Positions 34,135-43,668 of a stretch of DNA of 64,000 nt are shown here, one piece after another. Made by a program: the position numbers and the translations under genes. Origin of the DNA: JAEUIT01 sp044220875 (GTDB lineage Bacteria > Planctomycetota > Phycisphaerae > Phycisphaerales > SM1A02); NCBI GenBank assembly GCA_044220875.1, contig JBGAQH010000007.1:62001-126000 (forward strand), in the 5' to 3' direction. Within the stretch, counting starts at the first letter, position 1. The number at the start of each line of letters is the position of its first letter. Below the pieces are notes generated by a model. It ran no database searches and had not been told where the DNA came from. It saw only the letters and a list, made by a program, of their open reading frames with translations.

Positions 34135-34866
34135 TCACTCCTCGACCGCCTCCGGTTCGGCTTCCTCGTCGAGGAGGTCGGCGGGCGAGGTCTCGGCCTG
34201 CGGCGAGATGCGTCCCTCGGCGATGGCCCGCGCCGCCTCGCGGCAGGCGTGGGCGAGCTCCTGGTGGAGCTTCTCGTGGTCGGGGGTCGCGTCGAGCCGG
34301 GCGAGCAGGGCATCGACGAGGCGGATCGGATCGCAGCCGCGATCGAGCGTCTCGATGCCCGCGTCACCTAACGCTTCGAGCGCCGCGACGAACCAGTCGA
34401 GCGTCGGGTGGTCCCAGTGCTTCGGCGGATCGATCTTGGTGCGGATCGTGAGCTGGCCGATGGTGACGATCGGGCAGAGCTTGAGCTTGGTCATCGGCTC
34501 GCGGCAGAGGACCGCGACCGGAACCTCCTGCTCGAACGCCGCGAGGCGCAGGCGCCGGGCGTCGGCGCCGACGAGGGGCGGCTGGACGAGATAGCAGCCC
34601 GGGTCCACGCGGACCTCCTCGCCAAAGGGCTCGTCGACGATGCGGAAGTTGTTGGCGTCGAAGGCGAGCTGGAGCCGCTGCCGCCGCGCTTCCTGGAGCG
34701 GCAGGGCGATGCGGGCCATGAGCGTGAAGTCGCGGCCGGCGCGGGCCATCTCGAGGGCCCGCTGGGCCATGCGCTCCGCCTCGAACCACTGGTTGCGGTG
34801 AAGGGCCGCCTGGGCCCGTTCCATCATCTGCTGCACGCTGTTGGTGGCGCCTCGGGTGCTGGTCAT
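34135..34866 (-). CDS. Conserved hypothetical protein with TPR-like start
   Basis: A 243-residue soluble protein. Residues 10-60 form a TPR-like helical pair (AQAALHRNQWFEAERMAQRALEMAR). A strand-rich middle with NNFRIVDEPFGEEV and REPMTKLKLCPIVTIG follows, then an acidic helical tail. I do not recognise a named family. It directly precedes lpxA-cluster genes on the same strand only by distance; 13 bp separate it from the next gene upstream in transcription, so the two hypothetical genes form a pair. Confidence 0.65.
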   Translation of the reverse strand: MTSTRGATNSVQQMMERAQAALHRNQWFEAERMAQRALEMARAGRDFTLMARIALPLQEARRQRLQLAFDANNFRIVDEPFGEEVRVDPGCYLVQPPLVGADARRLRLAAFEQEVPVAVLCREPMTKLKLCPIVTIGQLTIRTKIDPPKHWDHPTLDWFVAALEALGDAGIETLDRGCDPIRLVDALLARLDATPDHEKLHQELAHACREAARAIAEGRISPQAETSPADLLDEEAEPEAVEE

Positions 34867-34879
34867 CGTGTGGGTTCCA

Positions 34880-35494
34880 TCAGTGCTTCAGCAGCGCATC
34901 GGCGCGGCGGGCGAGTTCGGCGAGCATGCTCGCCCATCGCTTGGTCGTTCCGGGGAAGTCGTAGAGAAGGCAGTCGCAGACCGCGACGGTGTCGCCGGCC
35001 TTCATGGCGTCGCGCAGGGCGATGAGCCGGCGGTTGAGGTCGCCCGCCGCCTCTTCGAAGCTGCCTTCGGGCGTCGTGAGCGTACGCGGGTCGATCTTCG
35101 CGAACTGGATGCCCTGCACGGTGGCCTTGTGGATGTTCACCCACACGTTGAGGGCCTGCATGAGGACGTCCAGCCCGTCCTTCGACTGGTCGGCGCGCAT
35201 GAGCTTCGCGGCGCTCCGCTGCATCTGCTCGGCCTCGAGCAGCGCCGATGCGGCATGCACGAAGGTCTCGCGGACGAGCTCCGCCGGGCGCACGCTGTGC
35301 ACGCGGATCTCTTCGGCGGTCGCACGCAACCGCTCGGGGCTGGCAAGCTGCTCCTCGGTCCACTCCTCGCCGTCGACCCAGACATCGACGACCTGTCGGC
35401 CCTCGCGCTCGGCAAGCGTTGCCGCGGTGGCGACCGCCTCGCCGACGCTGTTGGCCAGAATTCCGGTGTCGTGGTCGTCGAGCAGAATGCGCAT
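34880..35494 (-). CDS. Conserved hypothetical helical protein
   Basis: A 204-residue protein from ATG at 35494, with AGGA upstream. It starts MRILLDDHDTGILANSVGEA, then VVDVWVDGEEWTEEQL, and continues with a helical part (AELVRETFVHAASALLEAEQ, LMQALNVWVNIHKATVQGIQF, LYDFPGTTKRWASMLAEL). The content of long amphipathic helices recalls four-helix bundles such as flagellar-chaperone-like or HEPN-like folds, but no motif confirms either. It is probably co-transcribed with the gene at 34135-34866. Function unknown. Confidence 0.65.
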   Translation of the reverse strand: MRILLDDHDTGILANSVGEAVATAATLAEREGRQVVDVWVDGEEWTEEQLASPERLRATAEEIRVHSVRPAELVRETFVHAASALLEAEQMQRSAAKLMRADQSKDGLDVLMQALNVWVNIHKATVQGIQFAKIDPRTLTTPEGSFEEAAGDLNRRLIALRDAMKAGDTVAVCDCLLYDFPGTTKRWASMLAELARRADALLKH

Positions 35495-35733
35495 GAGGTT
35501 CTTCCTGGGCGTCTCGGCGGGGGCCTCTCGTCGGAGGCCTCTCGATCGGCCCGGGCGCGACGACCGCGTCGTTGCGTCGGAGAGCGAGAGGTCGCCGCCG
35601 CGGAACACACCGAGCGGATGCTACGGGAGACCGGAGTTTCCTTATCGGGCCGTTTGTCGGGTGAGTTGAGGGAAGCTCCGACCTCCGGCCCGCGGTTCCG
35701 CGGCCGCTTCGCCTGGACGTCGGGCCTCGGCGC

Positions 35734-36606
35734 TCAGCCGGCGGCGATCGACGCGGCACCCGAGGTCTTGGTCGTCACGGCGTGCTTGTCGTCGGCCCGG
35801 AAGGCCTCGCGATGCCGGTGCTTGGGATGGGCCATCGTGCGGGCCTCGAAATCGAGGAGCTCGATGACCTCCGGGACATGGGCGAAATCGATCCGCAGTG
35901 CGGCCATCGCCTGGTCCTTCGAGACGCCGACGCGCTCGACGCGGTTGCCGAAGATGCGGCGGAAGGCGGTGCAGATCGCCTCGATCGTCGATTCGGGGAA
36001 GCCGCGCCGGCGGAGGTAGACCTCGTTGGGCATGCGGACCCCTTCCTTGCTGCCGCCGAAGATCATGTAGGGGGGCACGTCCCGCTCGACCCGGGCCAGA
36101 CCGCTGATCATCGAGCCGCGGCCGACGGTGACGAAGTGGTGGAAGCCGGCGCCGCCCGCGACGGTCACGCCGTCCTCGACCACCACGTGGCCGGCGAGCA
36201 TGACTTCGTTGGCGATCGTGCAGAAGCTCCCGAGGCGACAATCGTGGGCGACATGGCTCCCGGCCATGATCAGGTTGTCGTCGCCGAGCTGGGTGATGCC
36301 GCCGCCGTTGCCGGTGCCACGGTGGATCGTGACATGCTCGCGAACGTGGTTGCGGTCACCGAGCTCGCACCAGGTGATTTCGCCTTGGAACTTGCGGTCC
36401 TGCGGCGTTCCGCCAACGCATGCGAAGTGAAAGAGCACGCACTCCCGACCGATGCGCGTGTGGCTCTCGACCACCACGTGACCGCGGAGCTCGGTCTCCT
36501 CGCCGATGGTGACGTGAGGGCCGACCAGGCAATAGGGACCGATGCGCACACCCGCCGCGATCTCGGCCGATGGGTGAACGATGGCGGTGGGGTGAATTTC
36601 CGACAT
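35734..36606 (-). CDS. lpxA: Acyl-ACP:UDP-GlcNAc O-acyltransferase LpxA
   Basis: A 290-residue protein from ATG at 36606; upstream frame is dismissed because the sequence from MSEIHPTAIVHPSAEI matches the family start. It has the left-handed beta-helix hexapeptide repeats (ATIVHP-type, then IGPYCLVGPHVTIGEETEL), the catalytic His region (VTIHRGTGNGGG, MAGSHVAHDCRLGS), and the C-terminal helical domain with GFPESTIEAICTAFRRIF. It catalyses the first step of lipid A synthesis in the cytoplasm. The C-terminus is about 30 residues longer than in E. coli. It is the last gene of the envelope cluster, 211 bp after lpxC-fabZ. Confidence 0.93.
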   Translation of the reverse strand: MSEIHPTAIVHPSAEIAAGVRIGPYCLVGPHVTIGEETELRGHVVVESHTRIGRECVLFHFACVGGTPQDRKFQGEITWCELGDRNHVREHVTIHRGTGNGGGITQLGDDNLIMAGSHVAHDCRLGSFCTIANEVMLAGHVVVEDGVTVAGGAGFHHFVTVGRGSMISGLARVERDVPPYMIFGGSKEGVRMPNEVYLRRRGFPESTIEAICTAFRRIFGNRVERVGVSKDQAMAALRIDFAHVPEVIELLDFEARTMAHPKHRHREAFRADDKHAVTTKTSGAASIAAG

Positions 36607-36817
36607 GCCGGTAGCTGGGTCGCGGTGACCAGGGCCGTCGCGACAGGGCAATGGGGCGGTACGGGCCCCGACGAGGGAACGGAGATCATACAGAACGGCC
36701 CGCGGCAACGGAATTGTCTGGCCCAGAGGACGGGTCGCGGCACGTGGCCTGACCTCGGATCAGGGGAGGATGCCCCACGGAAGGAATCCCCTGACGCGGT
36801 CCTCCCGACCCATTGTT

Positions 36818-38245
36818 TCAGGCCTGATCGGCGTCCACCATCATGAAGCGGATCTCCGCTTCGGCGGCGAGCTTGTCGCCCACCATCGCCCGACACTTGA
36901 GGTGGCCGGTGCGGGCGGTCGCCCGGATGCTCTCGGCCTCGATGAGGAGTTGGTCGCCCGGCGTGACCGGCTTGCGGAGCTTCACGCGGTCGAGGCTCAG
37001 AAGAATCGCGATCTTGCCCTGGTGCTCGAGCGTCCGGCTCATGAGGAGCCCGCCGAGCTGGGCCATCGCCTCGACGATGAGGACGCCCGGCATGATCGGG
37101 GTGCCGGGATAGTGCCCCTGAAAGAAGGGCTCGTTGATCGAGACGTTCTTGATGCCCAGGGCCCGCTTGTCGCCGTCCATCTCGATGACCCGATCGATGA
37201 GGAGCATCGGATAGCGATGGGGCATCAGGCGCTGGATCGCCCGGATGTCCATGACGCGGCCGTCGAGCATCGTCTGCCGCACCTCGATCGCCTGCATCTG
37301 CTCGCGGATCCGCTGGGCGAGACGGCGATTGAGATGGTGGCCGGAGCGAACCGCGAGCACCTTGCACTGCACGGCGCACCCGACGAGCGTCAGGTCGCCG
37401 ATCGCGTCGAGCACCTTGTGGCGCACCGGCTCGTCGTCGAAGCGATAGGCGTTGTCGATCGGTCCGTCGTCGCCGATGACCAGCACGTCCTTGGGCGTGA
37501 GGTGTCGGCACATGCCCATCGCCCAGAGTCCCTCCGCCTCTTCCTTCAGCGAGTAGGTGCGGGCCGGGGCGATGTCGCGGGCATAGTCGCCGGTGACGCC
37601 GGTGAAGGAGAAGGTCTGCGAGCGAATGCGATGGGCGTTGCGGCCGTAGTCGAGGTCGTAGACGACGCGCATGCCCTCCATGTCGGTCGGGAAGGCGCCG
37701 ATGCTGGCCCCGTCGGGATCCTCGACGGTGATCGGCTCGCGCAGGCGGAAGACCTTGCGGGGCCGATCGAGCGTGACCGTGCCCGCATCGAGCATCGGGT
37801 CGAGGAAGGGCCTGGCGCTGCCGTCGCCGCAGGGAAGTTCGGGTCCGCTGATCCGGATGATCGCGTTGTCGATGCCCAGGCCGGTGAGGGCCGAGAGGCA
37901 GTGTTCAACCGTCTCGATGGTCACGTCGCCCGACTTCATCGTCGTGCGGCGGGGACGATTGGCGCAGTAGTCGACGTTCGCCGGGATCCGCACCGGAGGA
38001 TTCACGTCGACGCGCTCGAAGACGATGCCGTCGTCGGCGCCGGCCGGACAGAGTTCGAGCGTGGCATCGGCGCCGGTGAGCAGTCCCTTGCCCGAGACGC
38101 GCACCGAGCGGGCCAGCGTGCGCTGCCGCATCGCCGCGGTCAGTTCGCCGGGCTTCTCGCCCGCCGTCGTTCGCCGGGCCATCAGCGGCGCGTCCTTCGA
38201 GCGCTCGCGTGCACTGTCGCCTGTCCGCGCGGTCGACTCAGCCAC
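36818..38245 (-). CDS. lpxC/fabZ: Bifunctional LpxC deacetylase / FabZ dehydratase
   Basis: A 475-residue fusion. The GTG at 38245 is chosen because it has a strong GGAGG-type site 7-10 bases upstream and overlaps lpxD by 8 bases; ATG at 38182 is the alternative. Residues about 40-310 are LpxC: TLARSVRVSGKGLLTG, TIETVEHCLSALTGLGIDN with a zinc His, and RHKVLDAIGDL followed by GHHLNRRLA. Residues about 330-475 are FabZ: RLMPHRYPMLLIDRV and FFQGHYPGTPIMPGVLIVEA with catalytic His and Glu. LpxC commits UDP-acyl-GlcNAc to lipid A, FabZ dehydrates 3-hydroxyacyl-ACP, so the fusion balances the two uses of hydroxymyristoyl-ACP. The same fusion is known from Bacteroidetes and planctomycetes. Confidence 0.95.
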   Translation of the reverse strand: MAESTARTGDSARERSKDAPLMARRTTAGEKPGELTAAMRQRTLARSVRVSGKGLLTGADATLELCPAGADDGIVFERVDVNPPVRIPANVDYCANRPRRTTMKSGDVTIETVEHCLSALTGLGIDNAIIRISGPELPCGDGSARPFLDPMLDAGTVTLDRPRKVFRLREPITVEDPDGASIGAFPTDMEGMRVVYDLDYGRNAHRIRSQTFSFTGVTGDYARDIAPARTYSLKEEAEGLWAMGMCRHLTPKDVLVIGDDGPIDNAYRFDDEPVRHKVLDAIGDLTLVGCAVQCKVLAVRSGHHLNRRLAQRIREQMQAIEVRQTMLDGRVMDIRAIQRLMPHRYPMLLIDRVIEMDGDKRALGIKNVSINEPFFQGHYPGTPIMPGVLIVEAMAQLGGLLMSRTLEHQGKIAILLSLDRVKLRKPVTPGDQLLIEAESIRATARTGHLKCRAMVGDKLAAEAEIRFMMVDADQA

Positions 38246-39404
38246 GTCTCGGCTCCTCCGTCTCCGAGGGCTGCTCGCCCGCGGTCGCCCCCGGCGCCTT
38301 GGCGCCAAGCTTCGCCGCGCCCCGCTCGAGAATCCTCGCGGCCTCGGGGCCGATCGTCTGCGTGAGCAGCTCCTTGATGTTCTTGATGTACTCCGGCATC
38401 TTGCGGGTGACGATCACTTCCTGCATCGCGCGGCGAGCCTCCTTCGCAGGATAGCCCGCCCACGTCTCGCCATCCGGAATGTCGTTCATCACGCCGCTGC
38501 CCGCGGCGATCGAGACGCCGCGGCCGATCGTGAGGTGATCGGCGAGCCCGACGCCGCCGCCGATGCGGCTGCCGTCGCCGACGGCGGTGGAACCGGCGAT
38601 GCCGGCGAGCCCGGAGATCACGACGCATCGCCCGATCCGGCAGTTGTGCCCGATCTGCACGAGGTTGTCGATCTTGGTGCCGGCGCCGATGCGCGTCGCC
38701 CCGAACTTGCCGCGGTCGACGCAACTGTTGGCGCCGATCTCGACGTCGTCGTCGAGGACGACGTTCCCCAGGTGCGGCACCTTGAGGATGCCGCGGCCGT
38801 CGGGCGTCGGCCGGTAGCCGAACCCGTCGGTGCCGATCTGCACGCCGCCGTGGAGGATGACGCGCTTCCCGAGCACGCAATGGTCGCGAATGACGACGTT
38901 GGCGTGCAGGACGCAGCCGTCGCCGATGCGGGCGTTGGGGTAGATCGTCACGCCGGCGAAGAGCGTGACGTCGTTGCCGATCACCGCGCCGCGCATCACC
39001 GTCACATGCGGACCGACGCGAACGTTGTTGCCGATCGTCGTTCCCGGTTCGATCACCGCCGAGGAATGCACGCCGGCGGCGGGGAGTTCGGGGGGCGGGG
39101 CGAAGAGCTCAAGCACCGTGATCATCGCGGTGTCCGCGTTCTTCACGAGGATGACCGCCCGGTCGTCGGTCGCCTGCACGCTGGCGGCGAGCGAGCGCGA
39201 GACGACCGCGGCGGTCGCCTTGCTCGTCGCCCATGCCTTCGCATGCTGCTCGTCGCCGATGAACGTCAGGTCACCGGTGCCGGCGTCGTGCACGGTCTGA
39301 AGCCCGTTGATCGGCGGCAGGCCGGCGCCGCCGCGTGGGTGAAGCAGCTCGCCCGCGACCCGGGAGGCGAGTTCGGACACGGTGAAGGTGGCGGAGAAGC
39401 TCAT
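38238..39404 (-). CDS. lpxD: UDP-3-O-acylglucosamine N-acyltransferase LpxD
   Basis: A 388-residue protein from ATG at 39404. The N-terminal uridine-binding domain (TVSELASRVAGELLHP, GDLTFIGDEQHAKAW) precedes a left-handed beta-helix with many hexapeptides: SSAVIEPGTTIGNNVRVGP, GCVLHANVVIRDHCVLGKR, and the active-site region QIGTDGFGYRPTPDG with NLVQIGHNCRIG. The C-terminal tail is longer than usual and charged. It adds the second acyl chain in lipid A synthesis. It is followed by lpxC-fabZ with 8-bp overlap and preceded by OmpH genes, the normal envelope-cluster order. Confidence 0.94.
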   Translation of the reverse strand: MSFSATFTVSELASRVAGELLHPRGGAGLPPINGLQTVHDAGTGDLTFIGDEQHAKAWATSKATAAVVSRSLAASVQATDDRAVILVKNADTAMITVLELFAPPPELPAAGVHSSAVIEPGTTIGNNVRVGPHVTVMRGAVIGNDVTLFAGVTIYPNARIGDGCVLHANVVIRDHCVLGKRVILHGGVQIGTDGFGYRPTPDGRGILKVPHLGNVVLDDDVEIGANSCVDRGKFGATRIGAGTKIDNLVQIGHNCRIGRCVVISGLAGIAGSTAVGDGSRIGGGVGLADHLTIGRGVSIAAGSGVMNDIPDGETWAGYPAKEARRAMQEVIVTRKMPEYIKNIKELLTQTIGPEAARILERGAAKLGAKAPGATAGEQPSETEEPRRG

Positions 39405-39482
39405 CAACGGGGCGGAAGGGGTGAGGGTCGCGGCGAAGGGTGACTGGAAGGCGGGACGCCGGTCGGGTCGGCGGCGCGCCGC

Positions 39483-40166
39483 TCAGGGCTTGGGAGCGGC
39501 TGCGGGCGGCGTCGCCGACGCGGTGGTTGCCGGCGCCGTCGCGCCGGGCGAGAGCGGATGGCCCTGATTGATCGCCGCGAGCACCTCGACGGTGATGTCC
39601 GAGGTTGGACGGGCGTAGAGGAAGCGGCGCTGGGCGATCTGGTCCATCATCTTCGTCGGCTCGGCCGGGACCAGCTTCGGGATCGTGTCGTTCACCATCA
39701 CGTAGTCGATCCCGTTGGATTCCGCGTACTTGGCGATCTCATCGCGGATGGCCAGATAGAGCTCGTTGATCGACCGGCTCGTCTCGGTGTCCATCTTGCC
39801 CGTCGCGAACTGCTGCTCGGCCCGAAGCTCGCCGATGAGCGTGAAGAGCTCGGCCTGGGCCTGGGCCCAACGGGTCGAGTTCGGCCCGTAGAGCTCGAGC
39901 TCGCCCTGCTTGTCCTTCACCTTCTTCTCCGCATCGGTGACGCGGGCGGTCAGTTCGGCGCCGAGGGCGTTGAGCTTGAGCTTGTTGTTGGCGTTGAGGT
40001 TCGACTCGTTGAAGACGCGGCTGAGGTCGACGGTCATCACGACGGCCGGGGCCGGTGCGAGGCTCGCGCCGGCGATGAGTCCGCCGACCATCGCGACGAC
40101 GGCGATGACGAACGAGGTGCCGGTGAAGAGGCCGCGCGCGGCGCGGGCATGGGTGCTGGTGCTCAT
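39483..40166 (-). CDS. OmpH/Skp-family periplasmic chaperone (copy 2)
   Basis: A 227-residue protein with an uncleaved-like or signal helix (FVIAVVAMVGGLIAGASLA). The mature part has VVMTVDLSRVFNESN, then long charged coiled-coil helices (VTDAEKKVKDKQGELELYG ... LFTLIGELRAEQQFA), and IAKYAESNGIDYVMVNDT, typical of OmpH. The tail is alanine/proline-rich. It probably chaperones outer-membrane proteins to BamA in the periplasm. A second OmpH-like gene lies 34 bp upstream. Confidence 0.87.
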   Translation of the reverse strand: MSTSTHARAARGLFTGTSFVIAVVAMVGGLIAGASLAPAPAVVMTVDLSRVFNESNLNANNKLKLNALGAELTARVTDAEKKVKDKQGELELYGPNSTRWAQAQAELFTLIGELRAEQQFATGKMDTETSRSINELYLAIRDEIAKYAESNGIDYVMVNDTIPKLVPAEPTKMMDQIAQRRFLYARPTSDITVEVLAAINQGHPLSPGATAPATTASATPPAAAPKP

Positions 40167-40200
40167 GGGTGGTTCCGGTGGTGGGTCCGGTGAGGACGCG

Positions 40201-40923
40201 TCAGTTCGTGCCAGAGTTCTTGGAGGAGGAACCGGTCGGCTTGGCCGAGGTGCCGGTCGCGCCGGCGGGCGAGCTCGCCCCGCTGCCGGCGGCGTTGTTC
40301 ATGCGGGTGATGACCTGGTCGGTGATGTCCACCTTGTCCGAGGCGTAGATCACGTGGACGGAGAGCATCTGCGAGAAGGCCTGCGACTCGCGCGACTGGT
40401 TCTGGCGGTCCTCGACCTTGATCTCGTCGATGCCGTCGTCGAAGAAGACGACGTCGATGCCGTTCTGCGTCGCGATCGTCTTCACCTCGGTCCGCAGCGA
40501 TCGGTAGAGGTCCTGCCAGTGGAGCGACCGCTCGCGGTCGAGCTCGCCCTTCTTCAGCTTGAGCCACTCCTCGGCGAGGAGCGACTTGCGCATCAGCTCG
40601 TCGGTCATCGAGTCGCGTCGCGCCGCGTCGCTCTCCTTCTTGACCTCGTCCTCGAGCCGCTTCAGGTCGTCCTTCTTGGTCTTGGTCTCCTCGTCGATCA
40701 CCCGCTGGAGGTCGTTGAGGTGCACCGTCCACTTCGCGCCGGACTCGGTGCCCTTCAGGACCTTCATGAGATTGACGACCGCGACCTTCGTTCCGCTCCC
40801 TGCCTGGGCGAGGGCGTCCGGCTCGGCGGTGGCCCGCCGGGCGATCGCTTCGCTACCGATCCAGAGAAACGCGGCCGCGAGGGGCAGGGCGAGAGCCAAC
40901 GACGAGAGGAACCGCTTCGACAT
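40201..40923 (-). CDS. OmpH/Skp-family periplasmic chaperone (copy 1)
   Basis: A 240-residue protein with a signal peptide (FLSSLALALPLAAAFLWIG). It has TKVAVVNLMKVLKGTESG at the start of the mature part, a long charged coiled coil (DEETKTKKDDLKRLEDEV) and TIATQNGIDVVFFDDGIDE near the C-terminus, then a Ser/Gly-rich tail. It is a paralogue of the next gene and lies 84 bp after bamA. Two adjacent OmpH copies suggest specialised or heteromeric chaperones. Confidence 0.87.
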   Translation of the reverse strand: MSKRFLSSLALALPLAAAFLWIGSEAIARRATAEPDALAQAGSGTKVAVVNLMKVLKGTESGAKWTVHLNDLQRVIDEETKTKKDDLKRLEDEVKKESDAARRDSMTDELMRKSLLAEEWLKLKKGELDRERSLHWQDLYRSLRTEVKTIATQNGIDVVFFDDGIDEIKVEDRQNQSRESQAFSQMLSVHVIYASDKVDITDQVITRMNNAAGSGASSPAGATGTSAKPTGSSSKNSGTN

Positions 40924-41007
40924 CGGGAAGTCTCCTAGGAGCGGCGGATTGTACGGGATCGCCGCGTGGAGAACCGTCCGGTGCGGCCGCGCGATCGCGA
41001 CCGGCGA

Positions 41008-43668
41008 TCAGAAGGGGAGCTCGGCGGAGAAGCTGAAGACCTGGGTCTGGTCGTCGTCTTCCTTCATCAGCGGGACGGCGAAGTCGAAGGCCAGCGGCAC
41101 GGGGCCGAGCTGCGGGATGTAGAGACGGAAGCCGACGCCGACCGAGACGCGGTACGCGTCGAAGCCCACGTCGGCGGCGACGGTGCCGGTGTCGGTGAAG
41201 AGGACGCCGGTGACCATGTCGCCGAAGATCGGGACTTCGTACTGGGCGCCGACGGTGAAGAGCCACTCGCCGCCGATCGACTCCTTGTTCGGGGTCGTGG
41301 GCTGGGCGCGCGAGCCGCGGCTCTTGGGGCTCACCGACCGGAACTCGAAGCCACGGAAGGTGCGGCCGCCGAGGTAGAACCGCTCGTAGACCGGCGCGGT
41401 GTCGCCGAAGATGTAGGCGGTCTCGGTGCTCAGCTTGAGCGTCGACTTGCGCCCGAGGTAATCCTCGTCGACGGTGAAGATCGCCGTCGCGCCGCCGCGG
41501 ACGTTGCTCCACGTGCGGTCGTTGTCGATGTCGAAATACTGGTTGAAGGCGAGTTCGAGCTGCGTGCCGCGCGAGGGGCGGGTGAACTTGTCGGTGTCCG
41601 TCCGCGAGATCGAGAAGCCGGTGTTGAAGTAGGAGTCGGGGCCGCGGTCGGCGATGACCTCGATCGGCGTCTTGTCCTCGAACCCGCTGAGCTTCACGTT
41701 GTTGCCGCCGACCACCACGCTCGCGTTCCAGAGGTCGCCCAGGACGCGGCCGATGCTGACGCTGCCGGCGAGTCGGTCCTCGTCGTAGGTGTCGTAGAAC
41801 CGCATGCGGTAGGACGCCCGCGTGTTGAGGCCGAAGTCGCTCTCAAAGAGGTGCGGCTCGCCGAAGGCGATGCTGAAGGTGCTCACCTCGGTGCCGGGGG
41901 CAAGCGTCAGGTTGAAGTACTGGCCGGCGCCGCGGAACGCCCGGCCGGCGATGAGCTCGTCAAAGCTCAGCGGCGGATCGGCGATGTCGAAGTTCTGCTG
42001 GGTGAGCGAAATCTCGCCGAATGGACCGGAGTCCGAGCCGATGCCGACGCCGAAGTTGATCGAGCCGGTGTTCTTTTCCTTGACCTCGATGAGGATGTCG
42101 CGGATCTGCTGGTCGAGCCGCCGGGCGAGCTCGCTGTCGCTCGAGGCCTTGGCCGCCTGGGCGACCTCCTCGTCGGTGAGTCCGGCGTTGGTGCCGAGGG
42201 GATTCTCGTCGGCGGGGCGCGGGCGCTGGGCGGTGATGCGCACGTCGTTGAAGAACTTGGTCCGCTTGATCCGCTCCTCGGCGTCCTTCATCTCGCGACC
42301 GTCGATCGGGCGGCCGGGCTGGGCGCGGAAGGCGCGGCGGATGACCTTGTCCTTGGTCAGGAAGTTGCCTTGGATCAGGACCAGGCCGGTGATCGAGCGC
42401 GGTCCCTCGCGGATGGTGATGACCAGGTCGACCTGCGGCTCCTCGCCGACGCGCACCGACTGGGTCTGCACGTCGGTGTCGATGTGGCCCATGAGCCCAT
42501 AGGCGTCCTTGAGGGCCTCGACGCTCTTGTCGAGCAGGAGCTTCGCGAACCAGTCGCCGGGGCGGATGACCAGCAGCGAATCGACCTGTTCGGGAGAGAA
42601 GACGGTGAGCTTCGTCTCCCCCTCGGCGGTGATCGCCTTCACGATCGTCGAGCGAACGGTGTAGCGGCGGCCCTCGTCGACGACGAAGGAGACCTTGGCC
42701 TCCTTGCTGTCGGGTGAGAGCTGCACGCGGCGGTCGACGCGGACGTCGACGAAGCCGAGGTCCTTGTAGAAGCGGTCGATGATGGCGACGTCGTCGTAGA
42801 GCTGCTCCTCGTTGAGCTCGCCCTTGCGAAAGAGCGGGATCGCCGAGCGGGTCTTGATCTGCGAGTAGAGCTTGTCGGCCTCGACGCTCGAGTTGCCGAT
42901 GAACTCGATTTCCTTGATGCGGACGCGCGGGCCCTCGATGATCCGGAAGATCAGGAGCCCCGTCTCCTGCAGGCGGCTCTCGTCGACGGCGACCTCGACG
43001 AGGTAGTTGCCCTTGCTCCGATAGAGGTCCTTGATGCGGACGATCGACTGGTCGAGAAGGAAGTCGTCGCGCGGGCCGCCGGCGTAGAGCGGGATGACCT
43101 TGCGGAGCTCCTGGTCGCTGATGACGTTGTTGCCGACGGTGTCGATGCTGGCGATGATCGGCTGCTCGACGAGCGTGTAGATGACCTCCACCGTGCCGTC
43201 GGCGCGGAGCTCGGCGTCGGCGCTCACCGTCGCGAACTGGCCGAGGCGATAGAGGGTCGCGACGTCGACGCGAATCGCGGCCCCGTCGAAGGGCTGGCCG
43301 GCGGCGACGCGGATGTTGTTGTCGACGTTCTGCCGGGTGACGCGCGAGAGGCCCTTCACCGTCACCGCCGAGATCGGTCGATCGGCGAAGTTGGGATTGT
43401 CGATCTGCGGTGTGGTCGCGGTGCGGCCGGCGGGCGGCGGCGTCTGCGGGCGGGTCGGGGAGGGCGTATCGCCGGTGGGGGGTGCACCCTTGGTCGGTGT
43501 CTGCGGAGCGGCCGGCACGGGCGCCGTCGCCGGAGGCGCTGCCTGCTGAGCGAGGAGCGAGCTCGCGGAGAGCGCGATCACCGCGCTGGCGAGGAGGAAC
43601 GGGGCTCGTCCCTCGGCCGAGGGGCCGCGTCGGGATTCGGGACGAGTCGCTCGATTCGGTTGACGCAC
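41008..43668 (-). CDS. bamA: Outer-membrane protein assembly factor BamA
   Basis: A protein of about 886 residues if GTG at 43668 is the start, which puts the hydrophobic signal (FLLASAVIALSASSLLA) after a normal basic n-region; ATG at 43749 would add 27 residues. A proline-rich linker follows, then five POTRA domains (e.g. ISAVTVKGLSRVTRQNVDN, IASIDTVGNNVISDQELRK, RIKEIEFIGNSSVEADKLY, SITGLVLIQGNFLTKDKVI) and a C-terminal Omp85 barrel with YERFYLGGRTFRGFEFRSV and final Phe (AELPF). The final aromatic residue is the usual beta-signal. It inserts beta-barrels in the outer membrane, direct evidence that this organism has one. It heads the cluster bamA-ompH-ompH-lpxD-lpxC/fabZ-lpxA. Confidence 0.95.
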   Translation of the reverse strand: MRQPNRATRPESRRGPSAEGRAPFLLASAVIALSASSLLAQQAAPPATAPVPAAPQTPTKGAPPTGDTPSPTRPQTPPPAGRTATTPQIDNPNFADRPISAVTVKGLSRVTRQNVDNNIRVAAGQPFDGAAIRVDVATLYRLGQFATVSADAELRADGTVEVIYTLVEQPIIASIDTVGNNVISDQELRKVIPLYAGGPRDDFLLDQSIVRIKDLYRSKGNYLVEVAVDESRLQETGLLIFRIIEGPRVRIKEIEFIGNSSVEADKLYSQIKTRSAIPLFRKGELNEEQLYDDVAIIDRFYKDLGFVDVRVDRRVQLSPDSKEAKVSFVVDEGRRYTVRSTIVKAITAEGETKLTVFSPEQVDSLLVIRPGDWFAKLLLDKSVEALKDAYGLMGHIDTDVQTQSVRVGEEPQVDLVITIREGPRSITGLVLIQGNFLTKDKVIRRAFRAQPGRPIDGREMKDAEERIKRTKFFNDVRITAQRPRPADENPLGTNAGLTDEEVAQAAKASSDSELARRLDQQIRDILIEVKEKNTGSINFGVGIGSDSGPFGEISLTQQNFDIADPPLSFDELIAGRAFRGAGQYFNLTLAPGTEVSTFSIAFGEPHLFESDFGLNTRASYRMRFYDTYDEDRLAGSVSIGRVLGDLWNASVVVGGNNVKLSGFEDKTPIEVIADRGPDSYFNTGFSISRTDTDKFTRPSRGTQLELAFNQYFDIDNDRTWSNVRGGATAIFTVDEDYLGRKSTLKLSTETAYIFGDTAPVYERFYLGGRTFRGFEFRSVSPKSRGSRAQPTTPNKESIGGEWLFTVGAQYEVPIFGDMVTGVLFTDTGTVAADVGFDAYRVSVGVGFRLYIPQLGPVPLAFDFAVPLMKEDDDQTQVFSFSAELPF

